Positions 43,015 through 55,649 of a DNA stretch of 64,000 bases are shown here, piece after piece. Under the pieces are notes generated by a model, which was not told where the DNA came from, made no database searches, and was given only the letters and a program-made list of their open reading frames with translations. Within the stretch, counting starts at the first letter, position 1; each line of letters opens with the position of its first letter. This stretch comes from Choristoneura fumiferana (Eukaryota > Arthropoda > Insecta > Lepidoptera > Tortricidae). The translations under genes were made by a program, and so were the position numbers. Where the stretch lies: assembly GCF_025370935.1 (NCBI RefSeq), contig NC_133496.1:5350628-5414627 (forward strand), written 5' to 3'.

Positions 43015-44840
43015 TGTTTTTTTTTATTTATTTTTTTTATTCACTCCCCTTACCCAAAAACACCCAGTTTCTTTTTTATTCTGCCTTGAAGTGTGATGGA
43101 TGAGTTCAGTATTTGTGAATAACCCTGGTGCCTTATCCAGCTTCCATTTTTTTATGCATCTCGTTAGATATGTTAGTGCTTTTTTGCATCACTGAGCAAC
43201 TGTTGAATTACATTGAGCACCGAGGACTGTAGCCTGCAATTGCCCTCTAGAGGGGTTACTGGTCTCACAGTGAACCAGAGGTAAAGGACTCTTCACACGA
43301 AAAAGCCACGTGTTTGAATAACATGTGGCTTATTCGTAGTAGTTTTTTTGGCAGTACAAAAGAGGAGAATTATTAGTATGAAAAGAAAGGAACTAGTGTG
43401 AGTGTGGTATTAAGTGTAGAGCCCTTTATATTTGGGAACACTATCTGTGACTCAATGTTCTTTGGCATAACACTTGTTAGTACGCTCGCCGATTGACGTT
43501 AGATTAGGAATATATTATTATGAAATAAGAAATAGTGTAACGACGGTCCATGTATGTAGCACAAAACCAAAAGTTTCTTTATGTACACTCGGGTTTAGAT
43601 GTTCAGTAATGTAAAAGAACGATCCGATGAATATTTATGAAAATAGTCCCGTTTAAATCCTTATCTGAATATGATTATCGTATATATTATAGCATACTGT
43701 GCGAAATTATGAGAATATAACCGATGACAATAAAGGGAGTTTTGGTAATGAAATGGATGTAATCCAGAATTTAATACAGTTAAGACATTGTAGTATATAA
43801 AATACCATTACAAATAATTTAACCATCGTGTAAAAGGATATAATCACAATAGGTATACAGTCCATCAGAATATTGACACTTGAAATGAAATATTATATCC
43901 TCCGATCAATGATTAGTACTCGTTGATCGGAGATTATATCATAAAAATATTTCGGTCATTTCAAGAGGCAATTTTATAGAATGCTAAGAATGTACAGTCG
44001 AAGAAACTGAATCGCGTACCAGTACCTTACCGCCGGTTCCTTATCGCTGTATATGACCATGCAATCCGTACATCTGCCAAGGAAACCATCGTAAAATTGA
44101 TTGTAAAAGCATTCCACTCTAAGGCGGTGTATAACGCACTCGAAATCACAATCGCTTTCACTTTACCTGTGAAATATGATCAGAGTAGAAAGAGAAGCTA
44201 AATGCGATCGTGAGAATCAGCGCGTTAGATAAGCATGGTCCAGAGGCTAAAATCCGTCCACGATTCAGTTTCCTCAACTGTACAGTCAACCAATTTCATT
44301 TCTAGGCCACTGTACAGCCCACGTACAGCCTAACTGTGTAAACTAAGGAAACAATTTTCATTTCTCTATAGCAATGCTACCTATGTGTAAAATGTCACAA
44401 CTACAAGGTTCTGTAAATCAAATTGGTAAATTTTACATTCCATATAATATCCTACTTTTACTCTTAATCCATTACTAAACCTCATAACATCAACTCCAAT
44501 ATCCTCATCTAGTTAAATGCTGCAGCAGAGAGTAATAAAATAATAGTAGAGTTCAAGAGATGCACATACTTACACTACACAACACACACATCTAGTTAAA
44601 CTATAATTTTTGTGTTCACTTATTTGCTACAAACTAAATATATCCTCCTTTATTATATCCTGTCATTTGACGGTAATCTTTGAGCAAAGGCATATTGTGA
44701 TAAAACCTTTCCTCATGGCAACATTCTAAAGGCCTCTACACTGGCGTGGTGTAAATATTTTCATTAAGTAACGTGAGTTAGGTATATTCGGATGTAACAT
44801 TAAGTCCAATTTACACCGCAAGCAACTTCATAGAGGTCCG
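43015..44840. other. Gene-free intergenic DNA
   Basis: No coding frame or RNA gene supported. A short imperfect palindrome (CTCCGATCAATG / CGTTGATCGGAG) is at 43893-43932. Confidence 0.5.
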
Positions 44841-44960
44841 GGGCCGTATTGTCTAATCTAATGTTTCTGACACTTGCGATCACAATGAAATGACAGTTTT
44901 TGTATGCGAAAACTCATTGATTGTGATCGCGAGTATCAGAAACGTTACGCAATAGACCCT
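44841..44960. mobile_element. MITE with GGGCCGTATTG ends
   Basis: The left GGGCCGTATTGTCTAATC... and right ATTGTGATCGCGAGTATCAG ... CAATAGACCCT are inverted over about 45 bp with some mismatches. Confidence 0.75.
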
Positions 44961-44967
44961 TGTACGA

Positions 44968-45109
44968 GTACAGTCGCCACCAGATATTCCGGAGTGGCCA
45001 AGGTGGTCAAAAATATCGGCACATGCACTCTATTATTAAGGTATTAGAGTTCATATATCGATATTTTTGACCAGCTTGGCCGCTCCGAAATATCGGATGG
45101 CAACTGTAC
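44968..45109. mobile_element. MITE with GTACAGTCGCCACC ends
   Basis: GTACAGTCGCCACCAGATAT at the left, and ATATCGGATGGCAACTGTAC at the right. Inverted arms of about 50 bp include GTGGTCAAAAATATCG. A very common lepidopteran MITE type. Confidence 0.85.
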
Positions 45110-45171
45110 GTTAAACCATGTTAAACTAAGTCAATGAGTCCGAACCGCTCGCGGTGGAAACCGGGCTTTAG

Positions 45172-45343
45172 TGTACCATCAGCCAAATATGTGGTCTACC
45201 ACGCTAAAGTTGATAATCGTTTGCATGTCATAAAACAGTAATGCCAATAGATGTCTGTCAACTTGAAAGTTCGACTTTAGCGACATATTCATTTGATAGG
45301 AACTTGTTTAAATTGATAGACCACTTATTTGGCTGATGGTACA
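45172..45343. mobile_element. MITE with TGTACCATCAGCC ends
   Basis: TGTACCATCAGCCAAATATG at the left, GGCTGATGGTACA at the right; 172 bp. A truncated relative lies at 8247-8325. Confidence 0.85.
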
Positions 45344-45726
45344 CAACTTTGTCATTCTTACCGTCCTACGAGCACATGTCTCTGATGTCGCGTAAAATTT
45401 AGGTAACTTGGTGGGAAACGAGTTGTTGCTTGCAAATCAATTGGACGAAAGGGGTCTTTGATTTGTAGAGTTCTTCAAGTGGGGCCAGTGGCATAATGTC
45501 TTCTACTTGTATTTCTCTCAGATATAGAACTAGATGCCGAAAATTTGGCTTTTCTTAACTACGCATATATTTTTTTAACAGTTACTTTATCCTGAAGCCT
45601 TTTGTCTAACACACTTAGTTTTCACCACTTCTTTCTGTCATACGATGTACACTGAGGGTAGAAAGAGACGGCGAATGCGATCGCGAGCGCCCGCGCTTTG
45701 CTCAAATGGCCACTATCTTCATATTA

Positions 45727-46219
45727 CTACCGTAAAATGAGGTTACTTTGGCCCCCACTGAATAAATATGCTCCAATTCTGTATTTTGTTTGTGTGTCTT
45801 GTAAGTCGCAGTCCTGGTACCCGATACACTTCCCAATAAAGTGGCAACACTGAGCTTTAATTTTTGCTCCGATATTTCCTTTTCTTTTCCTGTCAGACGC
45901 CGTATACAGTAATAAGACGGAGTGCAAATAATGATGATGTAAAAATACACCAAACGCCTCCTAGTATGAATTATGAATGAAATTAAATTCAGGAGCGTAG
46001 TTACCCAAACGCCGGATAACATTCCTCCTAAATTAAAGTTTTAATATATATATTAAAACAATATTATGACGTAGTTTAAGCAAGTCACCATGATAGTAGG
46101 TGATCTACTTTACATAAATACATACATGAACATACCACAGCATAATAATTTTCAAAATAATACAAAGATTACGAAATTTGGAGCAAATATCGGAGAAAAG
46201 TAACCTCATTATACGGTAG
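45727..46219. mobile_element. 493-bp inverted-repeat element
   Basis: The left CTACCGTAAAATGAGGTTAC and the right GTAACCTCATTATACGGTAG are inverse with one mismatch. A minus-strand frame of 106 codons overlaps it but matches nothing recognisable. Confidence 0.75.
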
Positions 46220-47405
46220 ATACCTAACTATCACCTAATGCTAAATAATCGTACCTTAAAAAATGCACTCCTTTAGAGTCGAAGGCTGTGAAATAATAGC
46301 TTTAACCTCCCATTGTAGATACCATACCCCAGAACCATCCCATGTTTGCTATCCAAATGTAATATAATATTTAAATCTAGTGATTTTAGCATTAATTTGT
46401 GGCGATCGACGTACGATTTATACTAAGCGCGCGCGAGAAGGGGGGGGGCTATATTGATACTTTTATCTCAGTACCTAATGTCGAAACTAATAATACGTGG
46501 CACTCAAACTTAGCAGATTTGCACGTGTGAGTTATGTTTTTGACCTGTTGGCTGCGTGTATGTCCGTTCCTATTTCCGCTCGTAACTACTTAACAGCTGA
46601 ACCGATTTTCATAAACGAGTGTACATAAGATTTTAAAAAATCAAATTTGCATTACCTACTCAGTTGTTTTTTTAACTAATCTTACTACCGATTGTGTTGC
46701 TTTGCTAGGTAGGTAGGTCCTAAAAATGTATGAAAAGAATTGTTACATTTGGATAGCTCCACGCATACCAATACTTACATATTATATATTACACCTTACA
46801 AGTACAAATTTAATTTCCCGTCACATAGCTTTAGGTCACATTTTGTACTTTCCTAAGTGTAGGTACAGTATTATTAAATCTTAAATTAGATTTAGGAATT
46901 GTTATACATAATAACTTTGCACGACCACTCAATGTTCACTCTTAAAACTATCTTCAAAATGTAATCGACTTGCTATAAAAATTGTACTTTATCTACTTAT
47001 ACCTTAATTAACTATATTCTGAACATGTTTTATCAAGTTAGAACCCAGTCTAGAACTATGTATGATGCATGTAAACACATTGTTTACCTACCTAGGTATA
47101 CCTACCTGCGAAAAACATAAAAATGTTTTTTTTTTGGGCTGGTTAGATCAATTTACCAGAATCGTTATTTCCCTGTAGGTAGCAACATTTCCATTCGCTT
47201 TTTTCCCATTATGTTTTTTTTAAAGCAAATTTTCACGATAGCGTTTTTTCCCAATTTTAATCGACACTGCAACAGATGAAAGCTTCGGGCCGATGCAAAC
47301 TTAACATAACCTAAACCTACCCATGTTTCGTTACCTATATTGCGGCTGTAAAATAAGTTTTAGTAAAAATCATATTGTTCGGAAAAACCGCGAATATTAA
47401 TTTTG
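46220..47405. other. Gene-free intergenic DNA
   Basis: No gene seen. Contains a poly-G tract at 46440-46448 and a LINE-tail-like piece near 46590-46625 (TTAACAGCTGAACCGATTTT). Confidence 0.5.
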
Positions 47406-47629
47406 GTTTGGATAGGTATTTAACTAAAGGTAAACAAAACAACGTCAATTGGTGACTTACATATTGAAATTCCCTCATTAAACAATATATACATTTACAT
47501 TCTGTATTGAAACACACTAGTCTAGTTGGTATTACAATGATAGATAAGTAAAATGTTTAAAATCCTTGAATGTACCAAATCTGGCAGTTGAAGTTTGTTT
47601 ACATTTAATTAACCAAGTAATAACCAACC
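47406..47629. mobile_element. MITE with GTTTGGATAGGTA ends, copy 2
   Basis: The intact left end GTTTGGATAGGTATTTAACT is the inverse of the right end of copy 1 (23956-24156). The interior is nearly identical to copy 1 from ACTAGTCTAGTTGGTATTAC to CCTTGAATGTACCAAATCTG. The right end is worn. Confidence 0.7.
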
Positions 47630-48212
47630 CTTTTCTTTTTCTTGGATTATTTTGTCGCTAGCCGTTCTTGGGGAACCACAAGGAGGCATTACTATTGAAC
47701 ATATACTTGCAACAATTTTGAAACATAGTTACTTTATCCGTAAAATACTTGGCGTACGACTTTTTAAAACATGTTCAGGTATCTTTCAGAATCTCGCTCT
47801 ACATATTAATTATATCAAAATATTTATAAAAAGTTTTATATATGTATACCTAACAAATAAATTAAGACAAGAATGAGTATATATATCACACTTGAGACAA
47901 TAATAGTAATCCAATTACATATACGACACTGGAAGGGTTTCTACATGAACTTTTAAAACAATACCTACAAAAAATTTAATACGCAATCGTCTCAATAACG
48001 TTTAATGTGAAAAGGTTCTACAGTTTTACAGTTTGTAACTACAGAACTGTAAAGTGAATGAGTGGTTGTGGTGCTAAAAATGATACACAAACACCCTCTT
48101 ATTATGTTGGCAGTACCTACTGCTGGTACTTTCTAGTAAGTAGTTAACTTTGAACTCAACCGCTCAACCACTAAGCAGGTAAAGTACAACCAGAATGTTA
48201 ATATTGCTCAGA

Positions 48213-48340
48213 GGGGCTACTACGAAACTCGCAAATCGAAGTTCGTATCGCACTGTCACTCTCACTTGCGTATTAAATGACATAAGCGTCAGAGGGACGG
48301 CAATATACGAAGTTCGAGTTTTGCACTTCGTGGTATAGGG
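48213..48340. mobile_element. GGGCTACTACGAAACTCG MITE, diverged copy
   Basis: GGGGCTACTACGAAACTCG at the left and a worn inverse (CGAAGTTCGAGTTTTG) at the right. Same family as 8468-8741. Confidence 0.7.
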
Positions 48341-50400
48341 TCGAGACTCGTCGGCTTTCTTCGTTTTCCTGAAGATTCAAATGAGAATGAAAGAGAAAAC
48401 CCGATTTTGTTTCAAATTCCGAACGTCATTAGCAAACTATGCGACATGCGAGCACAGCTTGATGTGATATAACTGAATAACAATATTGTTTTAAAAGTAT
48501 GTGTTTATAATCATTGATCTAAAAGTTCGTTGTTTCAGCGGGCCATTTAAAACTGCAAAAAAGAGAAACATTGAACAGTTTATTTTTAGTTCGATAATTA
48601 CGTGGTTTGCTTTAATTTAAACCAAGTATAGGTATTTATATTCCTATTTGGTTTCTTTTTTTATCTGTTTACTTAATCTGATATTGAGAGATTATCTGGT
48701 AATGTATGATGTGGGGAAAGGCTACAATAGAGATATTTCTCTCCAGGCAGTATGCGTCCGAGTTGAGAACTTCGACAGCGCGATCTAGGAAGTCGGAGTT
48801 TCTAGATTTCCTCTCTAGATAGCGCTGGGAGTACCACAAGTTTAATTGTGTTTCGTGTTTTGATCGATTGTTTTAAACTTTCTTTGTGTATCTGCTCTTT
48901 GTTTCTGATATTTCGTCAGTCAATAGATGCCTCCAAGCAACAAAGTCTGTATTGTTTTCCCTGTAATTAGTTAGCTAATGTGATGTGTTCTATGTAAAAC
49001 GTTTATACACAAACATACAAAATAAATTTTTTGAAGCGTTTTTTTGTTAGGCTATAAGAACCTATAGCATTTTTCTACGAACCTTAGATCAATGAATAAC
49101 CCTTCTATTTGACCCTCTTTTTAGAATGTAAACCTCCAATTTGTATTTTTCCACTTTTCCATATTGTGTAATCCATAGATTGGTGTATCCAATGTTTTCA
49201 CTAATAAAATGAAGCTATTCGAATCAAATGATAAAAATAAGTAACTACGTGAATTGAATTTGCAGGCTTTTTATTTCTATCCTTAGACGACATTTTATGT
49301 AGGTATTTATTTTACTATGGATTTTTTAACAATAGAAATGAGGCAAACAAAACAATCTTGACCTGTATTTTCATTGATAAACACGTTTTAAAAATCATTA
49401 CTGCTGTTAGCGGATAAACACCATAATATAACATCTGTTTAAGAACCATTGCCAATAAACTACAAACCCACTACAGAAAATCGCATCTAAATCGGTCAAA
49501 CCGTTCTGCAGATGAATGGGAACATTTGTTTACGCACAAACAAACAACCTCTCTGCCTAAGTGCCTAAGCTAAACGCATGCTTCTCAGTTCCGTCAAAAA
49601 AATCATGAAGATATTTACCTCATTTTCATTGTTAAAAACCGAAGTATAAGTAAGTACTTACTGTATAGATCTAACCTCAATCCCGTACCTCTCGGTGATA
49701 CTTACAAGTTGATCCACCTTCTTGCTCGTGTACAATATAATACATAGAATGACTCTTTATTGTACACCACAGCAGTAAGCGATATAGAAAACAGGTACAT
49801 AGACCGAAGCTAGATGTGACCTGTAGTGATATGACCTAATAGCCTCAAGTAGAGGATCGTATGGATTCGACCCCAGGCACCTGTCGCTCGCACCTTTTCA
49901 GAATGTGTGTACGAATTATTCGAAATTACGAAGAACTTTATGATGAAGGAAAACTTGAGGAAACTTGCACACACCTGCGAAGAAATTTAATTTGGTGTGT
50001 GAAGTTCGTAATCCACACTGGGCCTGCCTCAAACAACAGATGACTATATTTAATACTAGCTTTTGCCCGCGGCTTCGCTCGCGCAGTATTAGTATGTACC
50101 TAGTAGTAGTACATTATTTCGGGATAAAAAGTAACCTATATCTTAATCCAGGGTATATATTACCCGTGTGCCAAATGTCATGCAAATCCGTTCCGTAGTT
50201 TGAACATCCATCCATACAAATTTTCGCGTTTATAAGAATTAACGCGTTAGTAAGATTTTTTTTAATTTATCTAATCTCCCTTTTTTAAAAAAATAACAGG
50301 AATAGGAACGGGAAGGAACGTAACGTAAAAATTGAAAATAAATAAATAATTTAACTTGAGAACAGGTTACCCAGACAACATTACAAAATTAAAACATCAG
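48341..50400. other. Intergenic DNA with LINE-tail remnants
   Basis: 49735-49800 is a GACTCTTTATTG-type tail. 49815-50040 is a minus-oriented LINE-tail repeat. 50055-50256 begins ACTAGCTTTTGCCCGCGGCT and ends near GTTAGTAAGATT, a common lepidopteran non-LTR remnant. No gene. Confidence 0.6.
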
Positions 50401-50402
50401 TT

Positions 50403-50408
50403 CTTTAT
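50403..50408 (-). terminator. Polyadenylation signal of Osiris gene A
   Basis: AATAAA on the minus strand (plus TTTATT), about 97 bases beyond the stop codon. Confidence 0.6.
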
Positions 50409-50504
50409 TGTGTTCAATAAATAATTTAAATATCGATAAATTAGTTCTTAAACTCTAGCCGTTCGTTCGTGCGCTTATGTACAACATGATGCTTTAGAGG
50501 TAGC

Positions 50505-52071
50505 TCAGTAGGTGGGTGATGATGACGATGATGAAACCGAGGAGACCGAAGCCACGCTGGAGTAGCTCGGAGACTGGTTCGAGCTCGACGAGGAGCTGGA
50601 GTCACCAGGGTAGTATGAACTATACGCAAGCTGCGAGGGGTCCCACACGCGGGAGTAGGGTCCAGAACCTGATGGCTCCCATTGGGGGGCGTAAGAGTCC
50701 TGAGGGGCGGCGGGGGTCGACACGGGGGTTCCGTACTGCGAGGCTGGGGGGCCGTACTGGGGTGCTGGCGGCGCATCCGTTGGTGCCATCATCATGGGCA
50801 TAGCTGATGACAGAAAAAGGGTTTGAAACGTGGACTGGTCTTCCTTACTAAACTAAATCGAGTGTGTGTTTGAGCTTTAGGAGTAGATTCGAGTAGGCAA
50901 TATGTTTTTTTTATTTTTATTGAGGTAGTCTAGTGTGACCTAATGGCCTCTCAAGCAAAGGGTCGAATCAATCACAGTTTTTCGAAATTTATGTGTGAAA
51001 TTACATTTGAAATTTAGCATGAGCTTTACAGTAATCGAAAACATTGTGAGACAGTGCACACATCTGCGAAGTGCTATGTGGAAATTTCCAATACAAACTA
51101 TCTGGATTTGGATGCACTCTTGCTTGGGACATGGCTTCCCAGGTTTCAACCTGGAGAGAGATCTTTTTCTATTTCTCCCTACATATTGACCATCTAGTCC
51201 TAGTGTTACACACCTCCTTTCTTCATAATCAGGTTGTAGATCAAGAAACCAAGTACGAGCGTGATGGCAAGTTTGCTGAGGATCAGAGCCTTAACCGCCT
51301 TAATGCCGATGATGGCCACGAGGATTGGCATCAGAGCCTTCATCTTAAGTTTGAGTAGCAGTAGGACAGGCAGAAGCAGCTTCTTCTTCAGGATCCCTCG
51401 TGCTGTAAAGAAGTAGGTCATTAGGATAAATGGTTTATTAAAGACTAAGGCTTTTCTACCAGACTGATTGGAGATTTTTACAGTTCCAGAATTTAACAAT
51501 TGTTTTTTTTTATTTGTGCGTATAAGTACTACAATTGCAATCAGAAAAACTTGCCAGGAAATATTTTTGAGCGTCTTCGAAAAAAAAGGACGAGGTTATC
51601 AGTTTGTTTGAATTTTTTTTTCTTACTGCAACTGTTTGTATTTTAAAAAGTTAAATAGGTATCAATGAACTCCTTACCTTCACCATTTTCAGTCTCCTCA
51701 GGGAACTCAACGTCAAAACCCCTGTCAGCTCGGTACGACACCTCAGCATTCTGGAAGATGAACTCAGGTAACCTGAACCTGAACTCATTGGCATTCAGAA
51801 TCCTCCCCACGCGGTCGAAGATCACTTTGTCAATATTCGTCTCGTCGAAAGACCGGGAAGACTCCTTGGTCACGCCAAGCTGCGTGTCTAAATAGGAGAG
51901 CACCTTCACTTTGAGACAGGAAGACGGTTCGCTGGTCTCGAAACAATCACTGATCACACTGTCCAAGAGATCCTCACTTGTCCTCAGCCTCGGGGTCTCA
52001 ACTTCATTCTCTCCGATGCTGTAACCGCTCACTATCGCCACACAAGCCAAGAAAAGGCAAACACACTTCAT
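50505..52071 (-). CDS. Osiris-family (DUF1676) secretory-pathway protein A
   Basis: Three coding exons: 51678-52071, 51214-51402, 50505-50803. Introns have GT/AG ends in phase 1; the donor after exon 2 is G|GTGTGT. The product is 293 residues. I use ATG 52069-52071 (MKCVCLFLACVAIVSG, a signal peptide); the frame is open five codons further, to GTG only. The Osiris marks are present: a cysteine pair nine apart (C43, C52) followed by LKVKVLSYLD, a basic patch and long hydrophobic stretch in exon 2 (KKKLLLPVLLLLKLK...IIGIKAVKAL), and a QLAYSSY motif near the end. The C-terminal quarter is P/Q/Y-rich, then a long serine run, unusual for the family. Osiris proteins act in the endosomal/secretory system of cuticle-forming epithelia. 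I cannot assign the orthologue number. Intron 2 holds a LINE-tail repeat (50930-51130). Confidence 0.93.
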
Positions 52072-52167
52072 TTTCCCGGCTTTCACTGTTTCATTAGACT
52101 ATTTAATTAGACGTACAGCCCGGTCGGTTAATAGTGCAACAATGATTTAATTTTTCGATGGGCTTGG

Positions 52168-52175
52168 TTTTTATA
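52168..52175 (-). promoter_or_regulatory. TATA box of Osiris gene A
   Basis: TATAAAAA on the minus strand about 97 bases upstream of the ATG; transcription would start near 52140-52145. Upstream, at 52196-52207, is the perfect palindrome GGCACGCGTGCC. Confidence 0.65.
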
Positions 52176-52207
52176 CGGTATCCTTAGGGCGGCAAGGCAC
52201 GCGTGCC

Positions 52208-53640
52208 GTGCGCGTGCGACGCATCACAAGCGCTCTTGGCGAAGCATTTAAGAAAGTCCTGGTGGTGAGAGTGAGTGCGATTTGGTTGGGTATGACTATT
52301 AAATATTGTTTATTGGTATGGTGGTAACAGGACCACGAAAACGGTCAAACGATGGAATTGGATAAATTGAGTATTTTTACGAAGCTTAATTTAATTTCCA
52401 CTGTATGTTACTGTGTGTGTAAGAGTCATTGTATTGTATTGTATGTTAAGGGCTAATCTTGCGAGTTGTAATTCAGCCAATTTTTCATTATAGGATCGGA
52501 TTGACAATAACTCAATCGAATAATTCATAAAAATATCGAATTTAAACTTCTACATAGTGTTCTTTTTTCAACAGTCAATTACTATTTCGACTTATCGAGT
52601 TTGACCAGGGAACCCTCGATATTGTATAACAGCGAGTACCGGTACTAAAAAGTACAGTCAGCAAAAAGCTAAACATTAAAAATACGGGTATTGTAAATTT
52701 TAGCAAGATTAATTTGCTTAGCCTTCGTTATGAGAGATATCTTATTAAATGATTTATTGAATAAGATCGCGGGTGAGCAAATTAATTGTTTTAGTTCATA
52801 CATATCTTTTTCACAGAGTTATCGTGTCATAATTTTTGGACGATTATTGTCAAATTGACCACAACTTTTAAAATTAAAGTCCATCGTCAGTTTTATTAAC
52901 ACAAAGAAGTGCTAGTACTTAAAGAATAATTCATGTTAATCTAGGCATACCTTACGTTTGAACGTGTAACATAAAACACCAGCTGAAGGCGAGAAGTCCT
53001 TGTTATGCGCGGGAGTGCGGCTCTCGCCATTCATGCGCTCATACCGATCGATCATTACGATTTTGCGAGCACCTAATCTTAACGGTATAAGGTTGATGTT
53101 AACTTTACGAGTTGCAGTCTAAGAATTTTTGTGTATTTTACAGTCTTAATCATTTTGGTGGAAACACGGCCTAAGTCGTCCTAGTATACACTACAAGTAT
53201 GGTAGAGTCACTTGTAATCTTCCCTGTTACACTGTTGGCTGTTGTTAACGGTTTTCTGTATCGCTTACTCTTTGTGGTGTAGGTACGATAAAGCGTCATT
53301 GTATCGTACTGTATTGTAACATCACTTTATAAAGAGCTGTCATTGAACGTTGCACAGGGTTTATCCTAAATTGCCTCAAACATACACCTCCCAATCGATG
53401 ATGGATTGAAAATCAGCATTGTTTGCGTGCGTGCCTCCGCTGCCTTAGCCTTCGATGTTAGGTATTTTTTTATAATAGCCCAATTATATATATGTTCTCA
53501 CATAGTATTTCTCTTTTCAGATCTAATTGAATTGAGTAAATAAAACAATAACCATTTTACTCTTAGCTATATTTTATATTGTTTGACAAATAAATTTTTA
53601 AATTTCATTAAAATAATTAATAATTTTATGTTTATACTTT
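52208..53640. other. Upstream region of Osiris gene A, no gene
   Basis: AT-rich, with a minus-oriented GACTCTTTATTG-type LINE tail at 53225-53320 (seen here as CTGTATCGCTTACTCTTTGT). No coding exon recognised. Confidence 0.5.
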
Positions 53641-53647
53641 TTTATAC

Positions 53648-53825
53648 TTATGCAAAGTAATGTTATGCTAATTAAATTTATGCCAACTTATCGTTATGCT
53701 AATCCACATTACGCGCATTTACATTATGCGTATTCAGTTATGCAAATTAATGTTATGCGAATTAATAATTATGCGAAATAACGGTATGCCAATTTCAATT
53801 AGGATAATTAATTAATGCGAATTAA
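53648..53825. repeat. Degenerate array of TTATGCNAATTAA units
   Basis: About ten TATGC/TACGC cores spaced about 13-20 bases apart, for example TTATGCAAATTAATGTTATG and TTATGCGAATTAATAATTAT. A worn minisatellite of about 16 bp. Confidence 0.75.
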
Positions 53826-55554
53826 TATAGACCCCCATAGCACACGCTTAGCACAAACCATTTACCATTACCGTGCTTAGTTAATAATACGTTTACTGCA
53901 GATTTTTTTTAATCTTTAACAATGTATGTTTTATTCTAAATGTGTTATTACAGATTTTTTCTGTTCTGTTCTTGCTTTCGTCGATCTTCTTTTCGTTTCA
54001 ATGCCAAATCTTTAGCTCTTATTTTTATTTCATGCAATTTGTAAACTATCAACATACTCGTAGCCCTTTGATAATTATAAAATTGATCAAACTCACTCCG
54101 CTTTACATAATGTTGTTTCTTAAAAATACCTAGGTGTTATTCAATGTTGTCACAAATAAATTACGTAATCATTAAGTGAAACTTGCTTTGCTCTTATTCA
54201 ACAAAAAGCTCGTGTTCTATCTACTTACCCAATCTCCATTATGCAATATGGGGTGGCGGACATTTTGTATGCACCACGCGCCGCCATTTGCATTTACCGC
54301 CATGTCCGGATTGTGAAATTGTTGTTTCTCTTCCGTTTGCTGGTAAGTGCCGTGTCACACTTTACAGGGCGCGCTAACAGTTGATTAGTGCTTAATTAAA
54401 GGCACTTGGTTTAGTGTTAGGTCGTTTAAGTTTATTTGGAATAGCATTAAGAAAGAGCAAGAGTTTTACCGAAGCAATTGACATGCCTACCATGTTGGCA
54501 TGGAATGAATACTCGACGATATCGTTATACTCCTAGCTTTGAAGACAAGCAAATAAGTTAGTGTTAATTACTGGCATGGGAAATTGTTATTAGAAATTAA
54601 TCACGCTTCATGTTTTCACTGACACCATTTATAGATTTCTTTACATGTTTTCAGGAACATTGTTATTTTCCTTAATTTAATTACAGCCTGCTTAATCGAC
54701 ACATATGCAGAAAAAAGATGTTCGTTTTTTTTTTGAAAATGAGTGTTTTAAAATTTCAGAATATTTCAGCAAATGCTTTAGTTGCTTCGAATCAAGACTT
54801 ATTCTTGTAAAGGTTAGTCAAAATTATTGAAACAATGATGACCTCTTTGACGCAGTTTAATTTGAGCATCGATCAATCTATAGAGAACCACATTTAACTT
54901 TTCGATATCCCGTCTGCTGAACTACTCCGGATTAACTTTAAAAGACATCTAAATATGTTACTAACATTGTAATATTTAGTTAAAAATAATCCGTTTTATT
55001 ATTACGCAAATTAATCTTTCACCATAAGACACGTAACAAAAATTTTCATGAAACCATTACACAAAATAGAGTCCCTTGTACGTAGCCATACCCCTTATTA
55101 CATCTCCTTGCTAGTTGTTGTTTACTTTCAGCATTTCAAGTTAAATAACACTATTTATAACCCCGATCATGTCCGTCGTGGTCATACCGAGTCGCTCTAG
55201 CGGTCGAGACTGTTGTTCATTACAAATTGTGTATTTAACCTCTTTATACACTATACTTCTTTATTAATGACTTTGTGAATAATTTTGGTTGATAACAAAG
55301 CTTTGATTTGTAGTAGCCTAGCTGATTTACTGTCGCCAATTATTGCTTAAAGTTAATAGTATTGTACAATGAATTTTGAGGTGCGTACTTCCTTGTTTGT
55401 CCAAGAGCTGCGGTTTCTTAAGTCAATTATTTCCTGACCAGTGTATAGAGTTTCTTAATTAAGCGACGGCTGACCTGCTTTTAAGCTTTTTCATCACACT
55501 TGCTCGTAAACAGTGTCGTAACATGCAGACTACCTTGGTTGCGACCTTAATGTG
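53826..55554. other. Gene-free intergenic DNA
   Basis: Only short AT-rich frames; nothing supported. Confidence 0.5.
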
Positions 55555-55649
55555 CTTGTCATGAAACCCGTGGTCGGTAAATGAGTCATTGTGCGTACAA
55601 ATTTTCTTGTCATGAAGCCCAATGTCGGTAAATGAGTAAAAGCCCGTAC
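55555..55649. repeat. 44-bp direct repeat, period 51
   Basis: CTTGTCATGAAACCCGTGGT...CGTAC at 55555-55598 recurs with changes at 55606-55649 (shared GTCGGTAAATGAGT). Confidence 0.75.

Noticed and set aside
45702..46022. 106-codon minus-strand frame
   Set aside because: Lies across an inverted-repeat transposon end, has no known domain, and is probably fortuitous.
50516..50803. Plus-strand frame of 95 codons opposite the last exon of Osiris gene A
   Set aside because: It is the complement of the serine/proline-rich exon, whose splice sites, phase and family motif support the minus strand.
53942..54133. 63-codon hydrophobic plus-strand frame
   Set aside because: Phe/Ile/Leu-rich because the DNA is T-rich; no other evidence for a gene.
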